From IMG/VR virus record IMGVR_UViG_3300036766_000184, positions 23,864-87,863 of that record: 64,000 nt of DNA. One strand, 5' to 3'. Made by a program: the position numbers and the translations under genes. The stretch comes from a virus. Below are positions 18,601-27,687 of this stretch, piece by piece. How positions within the stretch are numbered: the first letter of the stretch is position 1; every line of letters starts with the position of its first letter. The notes under the pieces were generated by a model. That model had not been told where the DNA came from. It ran no database searches and saw only the letters and a program-made list of their open reading frames with translations.

Positions 18601-21600
18601 TACAACCTCTCGACGCACGTCAAGCGGATCATGCTCTACGACGCCAGCGGCGGCATCAGCGTGCCCAAAGATGGACCGTTCGTAAGCGGGATGTTCGTGG
18701 CGACCCCGCGAGATCGCGGACAACAGATTGAGCGCCGCATTGACTTGGCGCAAGACCCAGAAGCGCTGAACGATCTCGTCGGCCCTGAGATGGCGGCGCG
18801 ACTCCTGGCGCGTCCGTCTCGCGTGGGCAACTGGGCTGGACTCGGCGCGCGTATCCGTTCGCTGGAAGATCTGGACCTCGAAATGCCGAGTAAGCAAGCG
18901 CAAGGCAAGAAGAAGACCTACGACGAGATCCTCCTCGCCGTCCTGAACAAGCTGGCGAAGCCGTGGGGACAGAAGGTGGAGGATCGGTACCTGAAGGCTG
19001 ATGCGGGATCTCGGACGATGGCGAATGATGACGCTGGTTCCGCAGCGGCGATCGGCGCCGCGCCCATCCACGCTATCGCCATCACCCCCGAGATGCGCGA
19101 GGCCCTCCTGCGTCACGGCTTCCCGCTCTTCGAGGACCGCGCGGCCTACGGGGCACTCCCCGCTGAGGCCAAGGTCGCCGCTGACGCTCTCAACGCGCAG
19201 GACATCCGCAACAACCCCAACTTTACAAGGTGGTTCGGAGCCTCGAAGGTGGTGGACGAGAAGGGCGCCCCGAAGGTCGCCTACCGCGGCGACAACCGCG
19301 CGGATCGCCTCGACCGTCTCCGCAAGGCTCGCGCGTCCAGCGCGCATGGGTTCTTCTTCACCGAAGACCCGGCCATCGCGTCGAGCTACGCCACGGGGAA
19401 GGTCGACCGGAACGCGGTCGACGACGTGATGGAGGGCGAGAACTTCCGCAACTACTTCCGATTCACGCGCCCCGGCGTGCGCGGCACGATCAACCTGCAC
19501 GATCTCTGGTATCACCTGAGTCGAGCCGAGCAAGCGCGCGTCGAGGACGTGGTACGCAAGTCGGACTACACGGAAGAGCAGCCGGACGGCACGGTCGGCC
19601 CGCGCTACTGGGACTTCAGCGGCGAGCGTAGTGTGCGCGATCAGGCTGGATGGGATTACGAGATTCGTGACAACCGAGGCAACGTGCTCGACGCAGCGGC
19701 CTCGACCTACTTGGGCGGCGCGATTCTGCACGGCGATGGTGACGAGGCGCTCTTCCTCGATCTCCTGAAAGAGGCCGGGATCGAGGGCGAGTACGTCGAC
19801 CCGTGGGCGGAAGCCCCCGCCGTCACACCGGTCTATCTTGCGATCCAGACTCCGCTCGATACGGCGGCAATCCCACCGGCCGTGGTCGACCGACTCCGAG
19901 CCGTCGCGCGCCGCTCACGCCGTCAGCCGAAAGAGGGCTACGGCGACCCGTGGAACATGGCGGCCATCACGCCGAAGGTGTGGATCAGCGAGCTTGAAGA
20001 CAACCTGACGAAGGGCACGACGACCGCGTGGACCTCGATCCCGAAAGAGATCGTGCGCGCGCTCCAAGGGCTCGGCTACGACGGGATCAAGGACACGGGC
20101 GGGAAGATGGGCGGCCAGCCCCACGCGGTCTGGATTGCGTTCGAGCCGACGCAGGTCAAGAGCGCCATCGGGAATCGGGGCACGTTCGATCCGTCGAGCC
20201 CGTCACTGGTCCGAGAAGAAGCGACGCCCTACGCCGAGTTGCCCGCCCGGGCAGAGCCAGCTCCCGCGTTCTACTCGACGCTCCTCCAAGCCGCCGAGAA
20301 GCGCCTGATGCCGAAGATGTCCCGCGCTCAGGTCCTCGGGGTACTCGGGTCCACGCCGGGCGTCAAGAAGATCGAGATCCACTGGACCGGCCTTGAGGCG
20401 TGGCTCGCCGGCCAGCCCGAGGTCGGGATCAAGAAGACGGACGTGCTCGACTTCATCCGGGCGAATCAGGTCCGGGTGGCGATCAGGGAGTTGAGCGAGG
20501 CGACCTCGGAGACCGAGCAGCGACGGATCGAAGCAGAGTCCGGCCTCGATCTCTCCGAAGAATACGGAGGCATGGGCAGCTTCGACTCCGCGTGGGACGA
20601 GGTGCGCGCGCTCGACCCAGATCCTGAGTACGTGAAGGAGATGCGCGCCGAAGACCCGGACTGGGAGCCGAGCGACGAGGAGATCGAATACCGCTCGTCT
20701 CATCCGGCCGGGTACGAGGTGACCGGGAATCGTGAGAGCGGTTTCTCGGTCTGGGTCCCTGATGCGTCTAAGGGCGTCGGGCGCAGGGGCGTGCGCGATG
20801 ACGGCGGCGTCCAGTTCGATCGCCTCGACGCCGCACAAGAAGCCGCTGGCTTAGACTACTTCAACTGGCTTGAGAGAGCGGCTGACGATGGGGCCGCTCC
20901 TCGTCACGGCGAACACGTCGAGCCCGGCGGTCTCCCCGGCACCTATCGGGAGCGGCTGTTCGTGTGGCCGCCGGAGACGCTGGAGCCAGCGCCGACATCT
21001 CGAAGCCTGTGGCGCGAGAAAGCAGAGCAGGTCGCAGGCGAGAACGGCATCGAGCAGCCGCACCTGCTCAGCGATGCCGCTCTTCGAGAGCGTGTGGGCG
21101 AGATGGCCGCACAGGAGGACGTGAGCGCTGTTGATCGGCCTCGGCGCGACGACACGCTGTACGAGCCCCCATCTTCCCACTTCGATCAGCCCAACCTGAT
21201 CGCCCACGCGCGCCTGGACGACGGGACGCTTGTCGATGGGACGCCGGTGCTGCGGATGCAGGAAGCGCAATCCGACTGGCGGCACGCCGTCCTTTCCGAA
21301 GGCGAGCGCACCCCCGAGCCGCCGCCCGTCCTGACGGAGTTGCCGGAGGGGTACAAGGTGGAGTCGGCTCCGAGTCAGGTGGTCGAGCAGGGTGCCGGGA
21401 AGTTCCGCTATTCACCCGTCACGAAGGTCCTGTCCCATGTAGGGCCAGAGGGTCAGGAGTGGCGTCGCGACGGTGTCGAGCCGATCAACCTGGGCCTTTT
21501 CATGGACGAGTTCACGGCCGGCAAGCTATTCGACCGCCTCGAAGCCATCGGCGTCCTCAAGAAAACCCTCAGAAAGAGGTCCTGGGTCGTCCGTCAGCCT

Positions 21601-24600
21601 GACGGGGTCGTGATGGTCAGAGCCGAGGCGACGGCGAGTCGCGCCGAAGCGGTCAAGCGCGCCGTGAGCCAACTCAACCGCGACCGCCACAACGCCTGGT
21701 CCCGCGCCGTCCCGCCCTTCCCCTGGTTGAAGAACTGGCTGGAACTGGTCATGAAGGACGGGATCAGCGAGGCGGCCCGGACGGGCAAGCAGTGGTTCGT
21801 CTGGACGACAGGCAAGCAGCAGGCCGAGCGGTGGAGCCAGAAGGTCACCGAGAACATCGCGGCGGTGCGGTATCACAAGACGGGGCACTCGGACGGCCCC
21901 GCCGATTGGGTTCTCGACGGGTGGAGCGCCAAGCGATCACAGAAGCGCGAGGGCGAATGGCGCGACCCCGATGTCGTCCAGCGCGTCACCCCCGATGAGT
22001 TGCCGAACTACGTCGGCAAGGAACTCGCCCAGAAGTTGATCGCGGCGGACGGGGAGGTGCTGACCGGCCAGGATCTGACGTTCGGAGGTTCTGAGTTTCG
22101 CGCCATCTACGACACCATGGCCCTCTCTTTCGCGCGCGCGTTCGCCAAGCCGTTCAAGTCGCGGGTGGAGGATGTGCAGGTCAACACGGCGCCGACTGGC
22201 AACCCGCGCGTGGGCATGACCATGCACGGCATCTCGATCACGCCTGAGATGGTGTCCACCGTCTTGACCCACGGCCTGCCGATCATGGAGCCGCGCGCCC
22301 CGTTTGCCGCCGTCCCTGAACCACGCTATCCTCTCCGCGATGGAGCCGACCGGACGAAGAGCTACGCGCTCTTCCACGAGGCGGCGCGTGAGCAGTTGGA
22401 TCTGTTTGGAGGGAACCGTGGGGAGCCAGGGAAGCAAGCGGAAACTCAGGCTGTCGAACCGGCGATCCCGGCTGCGCAAGGTGACACCGGAAGAGCTGGA
22501 AACGCACGCGCGCCTGTTCGTGCATCCCAGCCCGCCCTACGGGGATTCGACGCCGGAGCCGGAGTCCGCACTCTCGCCCTTGCGCTTGCCCGCGACCTCG
22601 CCAACCTCGGCTACGTCTCCCTCCGCGGCTACCGAGTAAGCTCCGCCGAAGAACTCGGCCCCCTCGCGCAGATCTGGCGCGATCCGCGCTACGAAACCTT
22701 CCGCATCGTCTACGTGGACGACGCGGGCACCATCCTCGCCCATGAGGCCATGACGTCTCGGAGCGCCGGAGCCGCAGAGGCGTGGAAGCCTGACGACGAC
22801 GTGGACGACTGGATCGCCACGCGCCGCGTTCGGATGGCGAAGATGGGCGCGACCGGATACTACCTGCTGCACAACCACCCAACGACGGCCCCGATCCCGT
22901 CACGCGAGGATCGCGCGCTCACGACCAGAATCTCGCGGGCGCTGACTGGGTTCAAAGCACACGTCATCATCGACCACGGGAGCTTCGGCATCCTCCGCCC
23001 TGACGGGACTGAGGTCATGCGTCCCGTGACGGCGCAGCCGGATGCGCGCTACATCCCCGCCGTCCCGCACGACATTCTCGATGTTCAACTGACGAGTCCC
23101 CAGGATGTCGTGAGGCTCGGCAAAGCCATCGAGGTCCGCGACGGTTGGGTCGCGCTGCTCTACCGTGGCGCGGCAGGGCAGATCATTGCGGCTCAAGAAA
23201 TGCCACGGGCGCTGTTCCTTCACCCGACAGAGGCGACCAACTATCTACGCGCCCAAAAGAATAAGTGGGATGCCGACAGCATCTTTGCTTATTCATCCGT
23301 GCGCGGCGACGCTGCCGTGATCGCGGCGGCGCAATCCCTTGTCGACGATGGACGACTTCGCGATGCGTGGGTTGGCGCTCACGGCGCGGAGATTCTCAGC
23401 GACCGAGAGCGAGGCGTGCGCGCTAACGAAGATCTCGCGACCCGTCCTATCGTTCGCTTCGCAGAATCCGGCGCCCCCTACAACGACACGACCGACGAGG
23501 ATCTCCGCGAGCTGGGCCGGGCCTTCCTGACCGATCCACCAGACTACGAATCGTGGGCGGCGCAGATGCGGACACACGTGAGCCCGGCGTACTACGCGCG
23601 GCTGGCGAAGACGTATCAGGATCTCACCGCGTCGGCCTCGGATGTCCAGACGTCGAGCGCGCGCCCGACCGGCGTGCAGAATCCGGCCCAGACCGCCGCG
23701 GGCGATCTCAACGCCGCGCGCGGCATCCCACTGCCCGCCGGGCAAGCCCTCATGGAGCGACTGCACAAGATTCTCGACGTGCCGATCTCCGAGGGGCGCG
23801 TCGGTGGCGGGGCCGGGCGTCTCGGGTTCACGCGGCTCAAGGGCGGGCGTGCCGAGGCCGCTCGGCTCAAGGTCTCCGAGGATCTCTCGACGGCCGCCCA
23901 CGAGGCCGGACACGTCATCTCGGCGATCGTCTGGGGTGCCCGCCCCGGCGCGCGCGATGCCTTCTACATGCGCCACTCGCCTGACCTGATGCAGTTGGCT
24001 GAGGGGCACGTGACACCGAACCAGGAAGAGGGCTGGGCCGAGTTCTGGCGGCTCTACTTGCAGAACGCCGACAGCACGCGCGCGATCTACCCGGACCTGA
24101 CCCGCGACATTGAAGACGCGCTGGCTCGCGAGGATCAGCCGCTCCTATCCGCACTCCAGCAGTGGGGCGACGACTACCGGGCGTGGCGTGGATCTCGGCC
24201 CCGGGACCGGATTCGCAGTCACGTGGTCCGCGAAGTCGGCAAGACCCGTGACCTCCGCGGCACGCTGCGGCGGACCTACACCAACCTGCTCTGGGAAGGG
24301 GCCCCGCTGGACCGCGCGGTCAATACACTCGCGGCTGGGCACCCGCTGGGGCCCGAGCAGAATGCGAGCCTGCTCAAATCGGTCTTGGCCGGCGCCCCGA
24401 AGCTGGCCGAGTACTTCCTCTTCGACAAGAACGGCCACGGCGGGACCCTCGACTTCCACACACGCCAGGTGACCGGGCCGTCGCTGGAAGCCGTGCTCAA
24501 TCCCGTCAAGGCGACCTGGCAGGACTGGTCGGACTACATGATCGCCCGTCGTCTCCGGGAGTTGATGGGTCGCCCAGACGACAACGGCAAGCGCGCGGCC

Positions 24601-27240
24601 GGACTCCTGATGCAGGTGCTCGAAATGAGCGCGGCCGATGTCCACGGCGAGCTGGCCGCGTGGGAGATCGAGCACCCGGAGTACGAGGCGGTCGCCGCGG
24701 CCTTCCAGACCTGGAACAAGAGCCTGCTCAAGTACCTCGAAGACGCCGGCGTCACGTCAGCCGAGAGCCGGGTCGCCATCGAGGAGGCCAACCAGGACTA
24801 CTTCCCGTTCCATCGCTTCTTCGCCGACGACGCTGAAGCTGGCGCGAAGCCGATGGGGGCCGGGGGCGGGGTCGCCAACGTCAGGAGTCCGGTCAAGACC
24901 CTCAAGGGGTCGGGCAGGAAGCTCACCGATCCGCTCGGCTCGGCGGTCAGGAATACCTACGTGATGGTGATGCGGGCCGAGCGCAACGCCGTCCTAGAGG
25001 CACTCGTGTCGCTCGCCGAGTCGACGCCGGGCGGCGGGGCCTTGATCGAGCCGCTCCCGGCCCCACAGACGGGCCAGCAGGTCATGACCGTGGAGGCCAT
25101 CGCCCAGATCCGGCGCGACCTGGAGCGCAACGGCTTGCCGACCGTCGCGCTTGACATGCTCGACCCGACCCAGCTCCGCGAGGTGGTCCGCACCTTCCGA
25201 CCGGATCTGTTCCGGGCGACGCTCCCCGGTGAAATCTGGGTGCTCAGGAAGGGCAAGCCCGCGCACTACCAGATCCACGACCCGGAGCTGTATGGGGCGC
25301 TCGCCAACCTCGACCGGGCCAGCGCGCAGTGGCTCAAGCACCCGCTGGCTCAGGGTCTCCTGGTTGCGCCGGCTGCCCTTCTGCGCGCCGGCGCAACCCT
25401 GTCACCGGAGTTCCTCGGCCGCAACCCCGTGCGCGACACCTTCGCGCGCATCCTGTATACGGCGGCAGCCTCAAAGGTCCCCCTCGTCGGCCCGTACATC
25501 GACGCCGGCAAGGCTCTCGACGGCTTCGTCAGGGGGGTCTTCTCGGCCATCCGACAGGATGCCTGGTATGACGTGTGGAAACGGAGTGGGGCCGCGATCA
25601 CGGCGCTCTCGTCGCTGGATCAGGAGAGTCTCCAGAAGCACCTCGATGACGTGCTGGCCGGCCGGGATGGTGTTCGCCTGCCTGGCTACAAGGGCACTCC
25701 GATCCGTTTCGGGACGGTCATCCAGACGCCGATTCAGTTGCTCAGGCTTGTCAGCGAAACCATGGAAGAGGCCAGCCGGATTGCCGAGACGCGCGACGTG
25801 CTGCGAGGGCTCGGGGTAACTAACCCCGGACAGGCGACCAAGGGGCAACTCCTCGAAGCGGGCGGTGCCGCGCGGGATGTCACCCTCGACTTCAACCGCA
25901 TGGGCGTGTTCTTCAAGGTCACAGGACTCAACCGAGTCGCCGCATTCGTCAACCCCTCGTGGCAGTCGTGGGACAAGCTCGCGCGCGAGGCGGGGCTCGG
26001 ACAGGTGCCAGCCGGCCTCGACCTCGGCGGTGGGGCTGGCGGCGCCGGCGGTGGCGGGCGCACGCCGCCCGTTGGCGGGGCTGGTCTCCCGCAGGGGCCA
26101 CAGGGCCGGCGCATCCTCGAATGGCGCGCCCGGAAGATGCGCGGGTTCTCCTACCGGATACTCATGCTGATGACCCTGCCCTCACTCCTGCTCTGGTGGT
26201 ACAACCACCAGGACGCTCGGTGGGTGGAGATCCCCCAGTGGCAGAAGGACATCTCGTGGATCGTCTTCTCGCGCCGGATCACCAAGGATCAGTGGACGAC
26301 CATGACCGAAGATGAGCGTGTCGAGGCGATGCGGGACGGCATCGTCCGCATCCCGAAGCCCTTCGAGCTGGGCGTCCTGTTCGGCTCGGTCCCGGAACGG
26401 ATCGCCGAGTGGATCGTCGGCCAGAATCCGAACGCCCTCAAGTCGATCGGTCAGAGCCTCGCGACCGCGGCGGGCACGTCCATGATCCCGATGCCGACCG
26501 TGCTCTGGCCGCTCATCAGCATCGCGATGAACTGGAACAACTTCTTCGACCGGCCGGTGGTGTCCAGGGGCCTCCAGGACATCGACCCGGAGTTCCAGAG
26601 CGGCCCCGGCACCAGCCGATCGGCCGAGTCGATGGCGCGCTCGCGCCCGATGGGTTGGCTCTCTCACGGACTCGAAGCCAGCAAGCTCGTTCCGACGTTC
26701 CTGACCGAGGCGATCCGGTCCCCGATCCAACTAGAAAGCCTGATCCAGGGCTACGCGGGGAACCTTGGGCGCATCGGTCTCAACGCGGGAGATCTGGCCC
26801 TTAAGGCCCTCGATGCCCACGGGCCGGCCGAGCCCGAGAAGACGTGGAGCGATGTCCCGGGCATCCGGGGATTCCTGGTCCGCTACCCGTCTGGGAGCGC
26901 CACCTCGATTCAGGACTTCTACACGATCTACGCGGACGCCCAGAAGGCCGTCAAGACCCTGCAATTCATCGCCAAGAAGAAGCCGCGAGAGGACCCGGAA
27001 GCCTACGAGCGCGAGCACGAGTTCGCGCTGCTCGAATACGTCGCCATGCAGGCGACCGCGAAGTCCCTCACGCAGTCCCGTGCCGACTTGCAAGAGATCC
27101 GTGAGGACAAGGCGATGGACGCGCAGACCAAGCGCAAGGAAATGGATCGTGTCACGCTCGGCATGATCGAAGAAGCCAGAGGGGCCGTTGAGGGTCGTCG
27201 CACCGCCGAGGCAGCCTACCGAGCGGCCCGCAAGCCGTAG
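12619..27240 (+). CDS. Giant multidomain polyvalent protein (4873 residues)
   Basis: A single frame of 14.6 kb. Order: short DIDxLF motifs at residues 7-12, 41-46 and 702-707; an ADP-ribosyltransferase (ART)-like domain about 1060-1160 (MFRG start); a 2H phosphoesterase about 1335-1500 with HVT at 1373 and 1449; an LPD-type module at 1556-1615, repeated at 2568-2625; a large LPD-type domain at 1880-2170, repeated at 2860-3224; a second ART domain 2197-2525 starting NPNFTRWFGASKVVDEKG and ending NRGTFDPSSPSL; a RadC-like JAB domain with HNHP (3418-3421) and D3431; a metallopeptidase with HEAGH 3761-3765 and a downstream EEGWAEF at 3803; and an LPD38-like C-terminal region from about 3966, with a hydrophobic helix near 4515. 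These combinations define polyvalent proteins of phages and conjugative elements, thought to enter the host with the DNA and act against defences. It starts 2 nt after the preceding gene. Confidence 0.8.
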   Translation: MAVTIRDIDALFDEEPKKDSAASAPATTPAALAPPITTVGDIDKLFAESPDDSASTFPASTPEIRQAELDRNLRDIKAGNVPPTIQAPIAAVDPATGVPLDMPSPTPPVTSGEPGILTRLGRAARNVIMGTPAAAQPATRDGSGGVIEPPPSQAEVRATAPGGGPLVTPPPATPAVTTPIVSASTVPAPPAQRSSTQPVFTPPAPVTPENPLPEWAVERNKITPTPSSAPVINSVRDLAPHVADLVAPPINARPAIEDAGQQLDAFRARLDQEHTALVAERSALNAARASLESRLGQSRAPGARAAIEAEVASYNEREGVFSQRRGAFGIAAESFNARADRLRALDKDESSRGGIVERGTRAAVEAQRSGISRAAQAVTSLGEIPLYAGPGSTSERVNVPNIVWQASLNLANGLLQAGAAPAIGVGAAGRAALEKADPELASTTLVGDDATARGIRLGLMPTEIPVDRTPEEHAALGAPITVGEAVEILGALGTIMGIGRIASSNTRYVINWGRPGPRFGRIEPMKALPPAPPEALSGVVARPEPVGPSGSAPTIDLTVTLGDISSARAGKANLAESLADAAVSRLKPLPAEWDAGRRVFTLTEDIPGHARGDVVSATQAAAEGYDPLRLAARTSATPTTRPVATAARPEPILIESEPAAAGSGPLAPAAEAAKARLAQRAPTPPFGPSEPLASTAPVTTEDIDALFVPPARNEPETTPESADLKPAPSLTSPGNQRGAMTPLTPESVAAALEDANGNYITAAEALAGSDNLLSVLNAANQARKLSPEFNDAMGNRPRTGSMLKVERDRLAQEDRGGWDLNNDNDLIAFVKSKGGIRPDPGGDLSEKWEAIPKELRSKTKGLTPSQMAEVVNESLGRERNTNVINDAEILRRLSKSTVRGGARGQREEVDRAQAEQERQAADAHARFMDMPEAEQIAALRDMTGASEADARALLKARQDAARPVEFLSDKDEPTGEKGALDRALLEGFLAGPEREPREIIREVLDQVGGHEAVAKGMFGGDIGELDAFVRRVHAEAVESSKAMEPRAPYGGRGTSLPARAMFRGVKAGRDPHAIEGTIGGTTFSPDEKVARAYAGEDGRVVRENLGFKNLLAAKNWMEAKRALELPASATMPELIRAASDAGHDGLAFQGAHGQEYIKIPSKGPEPKTEKTPLGDQVLVPDTPKRSIPTGKAKARVEQRPLDSTPLFGQDKAERDRNSDDAQGMLLEDRAPFQAQEKAAKAQEKAAEALTKAAGAIKDAADEVRAAVPEAPKPAPVTWGGWQERFNKEPLPLWSLTQDIPGHPKGSTVGPQALQKAGFEVPEPPEAAPTGASPYKYSSVEIRLPAGIGDAVRRFAQTIPQDQLAPKGVEAVSHVTVRYGIQSSEPDRIKDALKDQGPVEITLGTVKSFPDTGDGEVLYVEAQGPAVDALHEHLTDALVTVDTQKTFKPHVTLAYLKKGEAKAHVGDTSFVGRTFTASEVVFSPRDGAEPTVLALPGRAVEPATEAPRVSDTPSGVLDTQPPTAVNEPVAPYTTEPAPAFFSALRDAADKRLPARASAEQIMATIRATPGVKADEITWTYLPEWLAEQKGPIAKADVLAYLDDYGVKVRESLRGQGAGSDPGQEAFRRAFEPAAPGEYARTFRDLIEPLGYHPEHASSGPGYLVIRAAPIVNPEVGLDELNRRMDLLEAEREPAYRAAHRLGIIDTRSEAEDMELARLTQTLTIIDGQEQEIDDQIQEVVDRDRPRYFTIRAEGRVLLNDDEGAADFDEAVVNAWRDQEDRAGRSTTPNANLSPAEYEGYKAVRGGESYRELLFLYERPPTELDKEIRALSRGRGRPGSGHDDAFSIQPEDQPRLDALLSRRVGLPRHVFRPPHFRNAEDMIAHVRFDVRTDADGRRGLLIQEVQDDLDNQIRKRQDNLKSMERALPDVAEGTPARPGLEGNIADAKTEIARLEALLPFRGGKSNELVMKRVLRFASEQGYDFVGLATGAQQAELYNLSTHVKRIMLYDASGGISVPKDGPFVSGMFVATPRDRGQQIERRIDLAQDPEALNDLVGPEMAARLLARPSRVGNWAGLGARIRSLEDLDLEMPSKQAQGKKKTYDEILLAVLNKLAKPWGQKVEDRYLKADAGSRTMANDDAGSAAAIGAAPIHAIAITPEMREALLRHGFPLFEDRAAYGALPAEAKVAADALNAQDIRNNPNFTRWFGASKVVDEKGAPKVAYRGDNRADRLDRLRKARASSAHGFFFTEDPAIASSYATGKVDRNAVDDVMEGENFRNYFRFTRPGVRGTINLHDLWYHLSRAEQARVEDVVRKSDYTEEQPDGTVGPRYWDFSGERSVRDQAGWDYEIRDNRGNVLDAAASTYLGGAILHGDGDEALFLDLLKEAGIEGEYVDPWAEAPAVTPVYLAIQTPLDTAAIPPAVVDRLRAVARRSRRQPKEGYGDPWNMAAITPKVWISELEDNLTKGTTTAWTSIPKEIVRALQGLGYDGIKDTGGKMGGQPHAVWIAFEPTQVKSAIGNRGTFDPSSPSLVREEATPYAELPARAEPAPAFYSTLLQAAEKRLMPKMSRAQVLGVLGSTPGVKKIEIHWTGLEAWLAGQPEVGIKKTDVLDFIRANQVRVAIRELSEATSETEQRRIEAESGLDLSEEYGGMGSFDSAWDEVRALDPDPEYVKEMRAEDPDWEPSDEEIEYRSSHPAGYEVTGNRESGFSVWVPDASKGVGRRGVRDDGGVQFDRLDAAQEAAGLDYFNWLERAADDGAAPRHGEHVEPGGLPGTYRERLFVWPPETLEPAPTSRSLWREKAEQVAGENGIEQPHLLSDAALRERVGEMAAQEDVSAVDRPRRDDTLYEPPSSHFDQPNLIAHARLDDGTLVDGTPVLRMQEAQSDWRHAVLSEGERTPEPPPVLTELPEGYKVESAPSQVVEQGAGKFRYSPVTKVLSHVGPEGQEWRRDGVEPINLGLFMDEFTAGKLFDRLEAIGVLKKTLRKRSWVVRQPDGVVMVRAEATASRAEAVKRAVSQLNRDRHNAWSRAVPPFPWLKNWLELVMKDGISEAARTGKQWFVWTTGKQQAERWSQKVTENIAAVRYHKTGHSDGPADWVLDGWSAKRSQKREGEWRDPDVVQRVTPDELPNYVGKELAQKLIAADGEVLTGQDLTFGGSEFRAIYDTMALSFARAFAKPFKSRVEDVQVNTAPTGNPRVGMTMHGISITPEMVSTVLTHGLPIMEPRAPFAAVPEPRYPLRDGADRTKSYALFHEAAREQLDLFGGNRGEPGKQAETQAVEPAIPAAQGDTGRAGNARAPVRASQPALRGFDAGAGVRTLALALARDLANLGYVSLRGYRVSSAEELGPLAQIWRDPRYETFRIVYVDDAGTILAHEAMTSRSAGAAEAWKPDDDVDDWIATRRVRMAKMGATGYYLLHNHPTTAPIPSREDRALTTRISRALTGFKAHVIIDHGSFGILRPDGTEVMRPVTAQPDARYIPAVPHDILDVQLTSPQDVVRLGKAIEVRDGWVALLYRGAAGQIIAAQEMPRALFLHPTEATNYLRAQKNKWDADSIFAYSSVRGDAAVIAAAQSLVDDGRLRDAWVGAHGAEILSDRERGVRANEDLATRPIVRFAESGAPYNDTTDEDLRELGRAFLTDPPDYESWAAQMRTHVSPAYYARLAKTYQDLTASASDVQTSSARPTGVQNPAQTAAGDLNAARGIPLPAGQALMERLHKILDVPISEGRVGGGAGRLGFTRLKGGRAEAARLKVSEDLSTAAHEAGHVISAIVWGARPGARDAFYMRHSPDLMQLAEGHVTPNQEEGWAEFWRLYLQNADSTRAIYPDLTRDIEDALAREDQPLLSALQQWGDDYRAWRGSRPRDRIRSHVVREVGKTRDLRGTLRRTYTNLLWEGAPLDRAVNTLAAGHPLGPEQNASLLKSVLAGAPKLAEYFLFDKNGHGGTLDFHTRQVTGPSLEAVLNPVKATWQDWSDYMIARRLRELMGRPDDNGKRAAGLLMQVLEMSAADVHGELAAWEIEHPEYEAVAAAFQTWNKSLLKYLEDAGVTSAESRVAIEEANQDYFPFHRFFADDAEAGAKPMGAGGGVANVRSPVKTLKGSGRKLTDPLGSAVRNTYVMVMRAERNAVLEALVSLAESTPGGGALIEPLPAPQTGQQVMTVEAIAQIRRDLERNGLPTVALDMLDPTQLREVVRTFRPDLFRATLPGEIWVLRKGKPAHYQIHDPELYGALANLDRASAQWLKHPLAQGLLVAPAALLRAGATLSPEFLGRNPVRDTFARILYTAAASKVPLVGPYIDAGKALDGFVRGVFSAIRQDAWYDVWKRSGAAITALSSLDQESLQKHLDDVLAGRDGVRLPGYKGTPIRFGTVIQTPIQLLRLVSETMEEASRIAETRDVLRGLGVTNPGQATKGQLLEAGGAARDVTLDFNRMGVFFKVTGLNRVAAFVNPSWQSWDKLAREAGLGQVPAGLDLGGGAGGAGGGGRTPPVGGAGLPQGPQGRRILEWRARKMRGFSYRILMLMTLPSLLLWWYNHQDARWVEIPQWQKDISWIVFSRRITKDQWTTMTEDERVEAMRDGIVRIPKPFELGVLFGSVPERIAEWIVGQNPNALKSIGQSLATAAGTSMIPMPTVLWPLISIAMNWNNFFDRPVVSRGLQDIDPEFQSGPGTSRSAESMARSRPMGWLSHGLEASKLVPTFLTEAIRSPIQLESLIQGYAGNLGRIGLNAGDLALKALDAHGPAEPEKTWSDVPGIRGFLVRYPSGSATSIQDFYTIYADAQKAVKTLQFIAKKKPREDPEAYEREHEFALLEYVAMQATAKSLTQSRADLQEIREDKAMDAQTKRKEMDRVTLGMIEEARGAVEGRRTAEAAYRAARKP

Positions 27241-27283
27241 ACAGAGCGCCGAAAAGTCACCCCCTGTGGGGTAGGCGTCGGGA

Positions 27284-27289
27284 TAGAAT
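27284..27289 (+). promoter_or_regulatory. Possible -10 box before the lysis block
   Basis: TAGAAT 8 nt before ATG 27297, in the 56-nt gap after the giant gene. A hairpin (ACCCC 259-263 with GGGGT 268-272 of 27000) precedes it. No good -35 box is seen, so support is weak. Confidence 0.25.
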
Positions 27290-27296
27290 CGGCCGC

Positions 27297-27635
27297 ATGG
27301 GCACCGACGACGGCGGCCGGATCATCCGCGATGTTGCGGAACTGAAGGCGATCCTGACCGAGAGGGGGCGCGACGCCGAGGTGTTCCGGGGCGAGATGCG
27401 CGATGGCGTCCGCGATATGAATGGCTTCCTGGTCGATCACGCCGCCGAGGACACGCGCCGATTCGAGAAGTCCGGTGAGGTCCTGGACGAAAAGGTCGCC
27501 GGGCTCTACGAGTACATGGAGAAGCAGGCGAACGCCCAGCGGACGAGGGCGTGGCAGATCGCCGGGATTGTGATGACGGCGGTGCTCGGGTTGGCCGGTG
27601 TCTTGATCGCGGCGCACAAGTCGGGGTTGCTGTGA
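27297..27635 (+). CDS. Membrane protein with C-terminal anchor (possible holin-like or adaptor)
   Basis: 112 residues. The first about 85 are charged and helical (coiled-coil-like, DGVRDMNGFLVDHAAEDTRRF and so on), followed by one transmembrane helix (WQIAGIVMTAVLGLAGVLIAA) and a short tail. It is the first gene of the lysis/envelope block, next to a lysozyme-like gene. Coiled-coil plus one C-terminal helix is seen in phage haemolysin XhlA-like proteins and some holins; assignment is tentative. Confidence 0.5.
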   Translation: MGTDDGGRIIRDVAELKAILTERGRDAEVFRGEMRDGVRDMNGFLVDHAAEDTRRFEKSGEVLDEKVAGLYEYMEKQANAQRTRAWQIAGIVMTAVLGLAGVLIAAHKSGLL

Positions 27636-27687
27636 GGTTTGTCGTGAAAACATTCTTGAGGCACGCTCAAGGAAAGGCTCAATAGGC

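Noticed and set aside
12619-27240. Giant protein as an N4-type virion RNA polymerase
   Set aside because: Capsid family and location suggested it, but no T7-like polymerase motifs were seen, while ART, 2H, JAB, HEAGH and LPD38-like segments explain the sequence.
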